Shown here piece after piece: positions 6,666 to 6,690 of a stretch of DNA of 6,690 bases. The translations under genes were made by a program, and so were the position numbers. The DNA comes from Deltaproteobacteria bacterium (lineage in GTDB: Bacteria > Myxococcota_A > UBA9160 > SMWR01): the NCBI GenBank assembly GCA_029261905.1, contig JAJDAM010000411.1, positions 1-6,690 of the forward strand, read 5' to 3'. The notes beneath the pieces are model-generated. The model made no database searches, had not been told where the DNA came from, and saw nothing but the letters and a program-made list of their open reading frames with translations. Position 1 is the stretch's first letter. Each line of letters starts with the position of its first letter.

Positions 6666-6690
6666 GAGGGTTTCATGAATAATGCGGGCT
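6666..6690 (-). repeat. Right terminal inverted repeat
   Basis: GAGGG, TT, then TCATGAATAATGCGGGCT mirror the left terminus. The repeat ends on the last base of the window, so the flanking sequence cannot be seen. Confidence 0.9.

Larger units (their letters stand above)
6472..6690. mobile_element. MITE-like non-coding element bounded by terminal inverted repeats
   Basis: This 219-base segment begins and ends with matching inverted repeats: the left end AGCCCGCATTATTCATGA is mirrored exactly at the right end, and CCCTC/GAGGG extends the match after a T versus TT interruption. The interior has no credible gene (the longest minus-strand frame is a low-complexity shadow) and is packed with short hairpins and an imperfect direct repeat. 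Size, terminal repeats and lack of a transposase fit a miniature inverted-repeat transposable element mobilised in trans. A mobile structured-RNA repeat, or one arm region of a larger insertion sequence, is also possible. The right flank is outside the window, so a target duplication cannot be tested. I do not recognise the family with certainty. Confidence 0.7.

Noticed and set aside
6470..6676. 68-residue minus-strand open frame within the repeat element
   Set aside because: It is made of translated hairpins and repeats, and its start and stop fall in the terminal repeats. There is no protein-like pattern.
6472..6690. CRISPR array or retron-type RNA
   Set aside because: There are no evenly spaced identical repeats with unique spacers, and no reverse transcriptase or cas gene is in the window.

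Overview
This is a GC-rich window (roughly 60% or more by eye) that looks chromosomal and comes from a Gram-negative bacterium. It holds five protein genes and, at its right edge, a compact non-coding inverted-repeat element. ADP-heptose synthesis and an AsmA-type envelope protein imply an outer membrane with LPS. A GAF-containing enzyme I behind a small XRE regulator suggests a myxobacterial or other deltaproteobacterial-type lineage, but no marker gene here fixes the phylum.

Layout. On the minus strand, from the centre leftward, lie a small XRE-type regulator (1582-1851) and then a GAF-domain PEP-protein phosphotransferase (PtsP/EI-Ntr-like). The latter runs off the left edge, so its C-terminal PEP-binding barrel is missing. 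Its reading frame is open from 1543 leftward, but it has no ATG, GTG or TTG before the GAF domain has already begun. A gap of about 350 bases (1852-2198) separates these genes from a divergent plus-strand cluster. In that gap I see only two short inverted repeats and ribosome-binding sites.

The plus-strand cluster is a 917-residue AsmA-family envelope protein (2199-4952), then rfaE2/hldC overlapping it by ATGA (4949-5452), then a MoxR-family AAA+ ATPase about 50 bases later (5502-6473). The first two fit one theme, outer-membrane and LPS biogenesis: a periplasm-spanning AsmA-like protein and the enzyme that makes ADP-heptose for the LPS inner core. The MoxR ATPase may be co-transcribed, but its usual partners (DUF58 and von Willebrand A proteins) would lie beyond the window.

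The most unusual part is 6472-6690. It is a 219-base, apparently non-coding element bounded by near-perfect terminal inverted repeats of 24 and 25 bases and filled with short, mostly three-base-loop hairpins and an internal direct repeat. Its first two bases supply the AG of the moxR TAG stop codon. It looks like a MITE or other non-autonomous mobile element, or a mobile structured-RNA repeat. The family cannot be named from this sequence alone.
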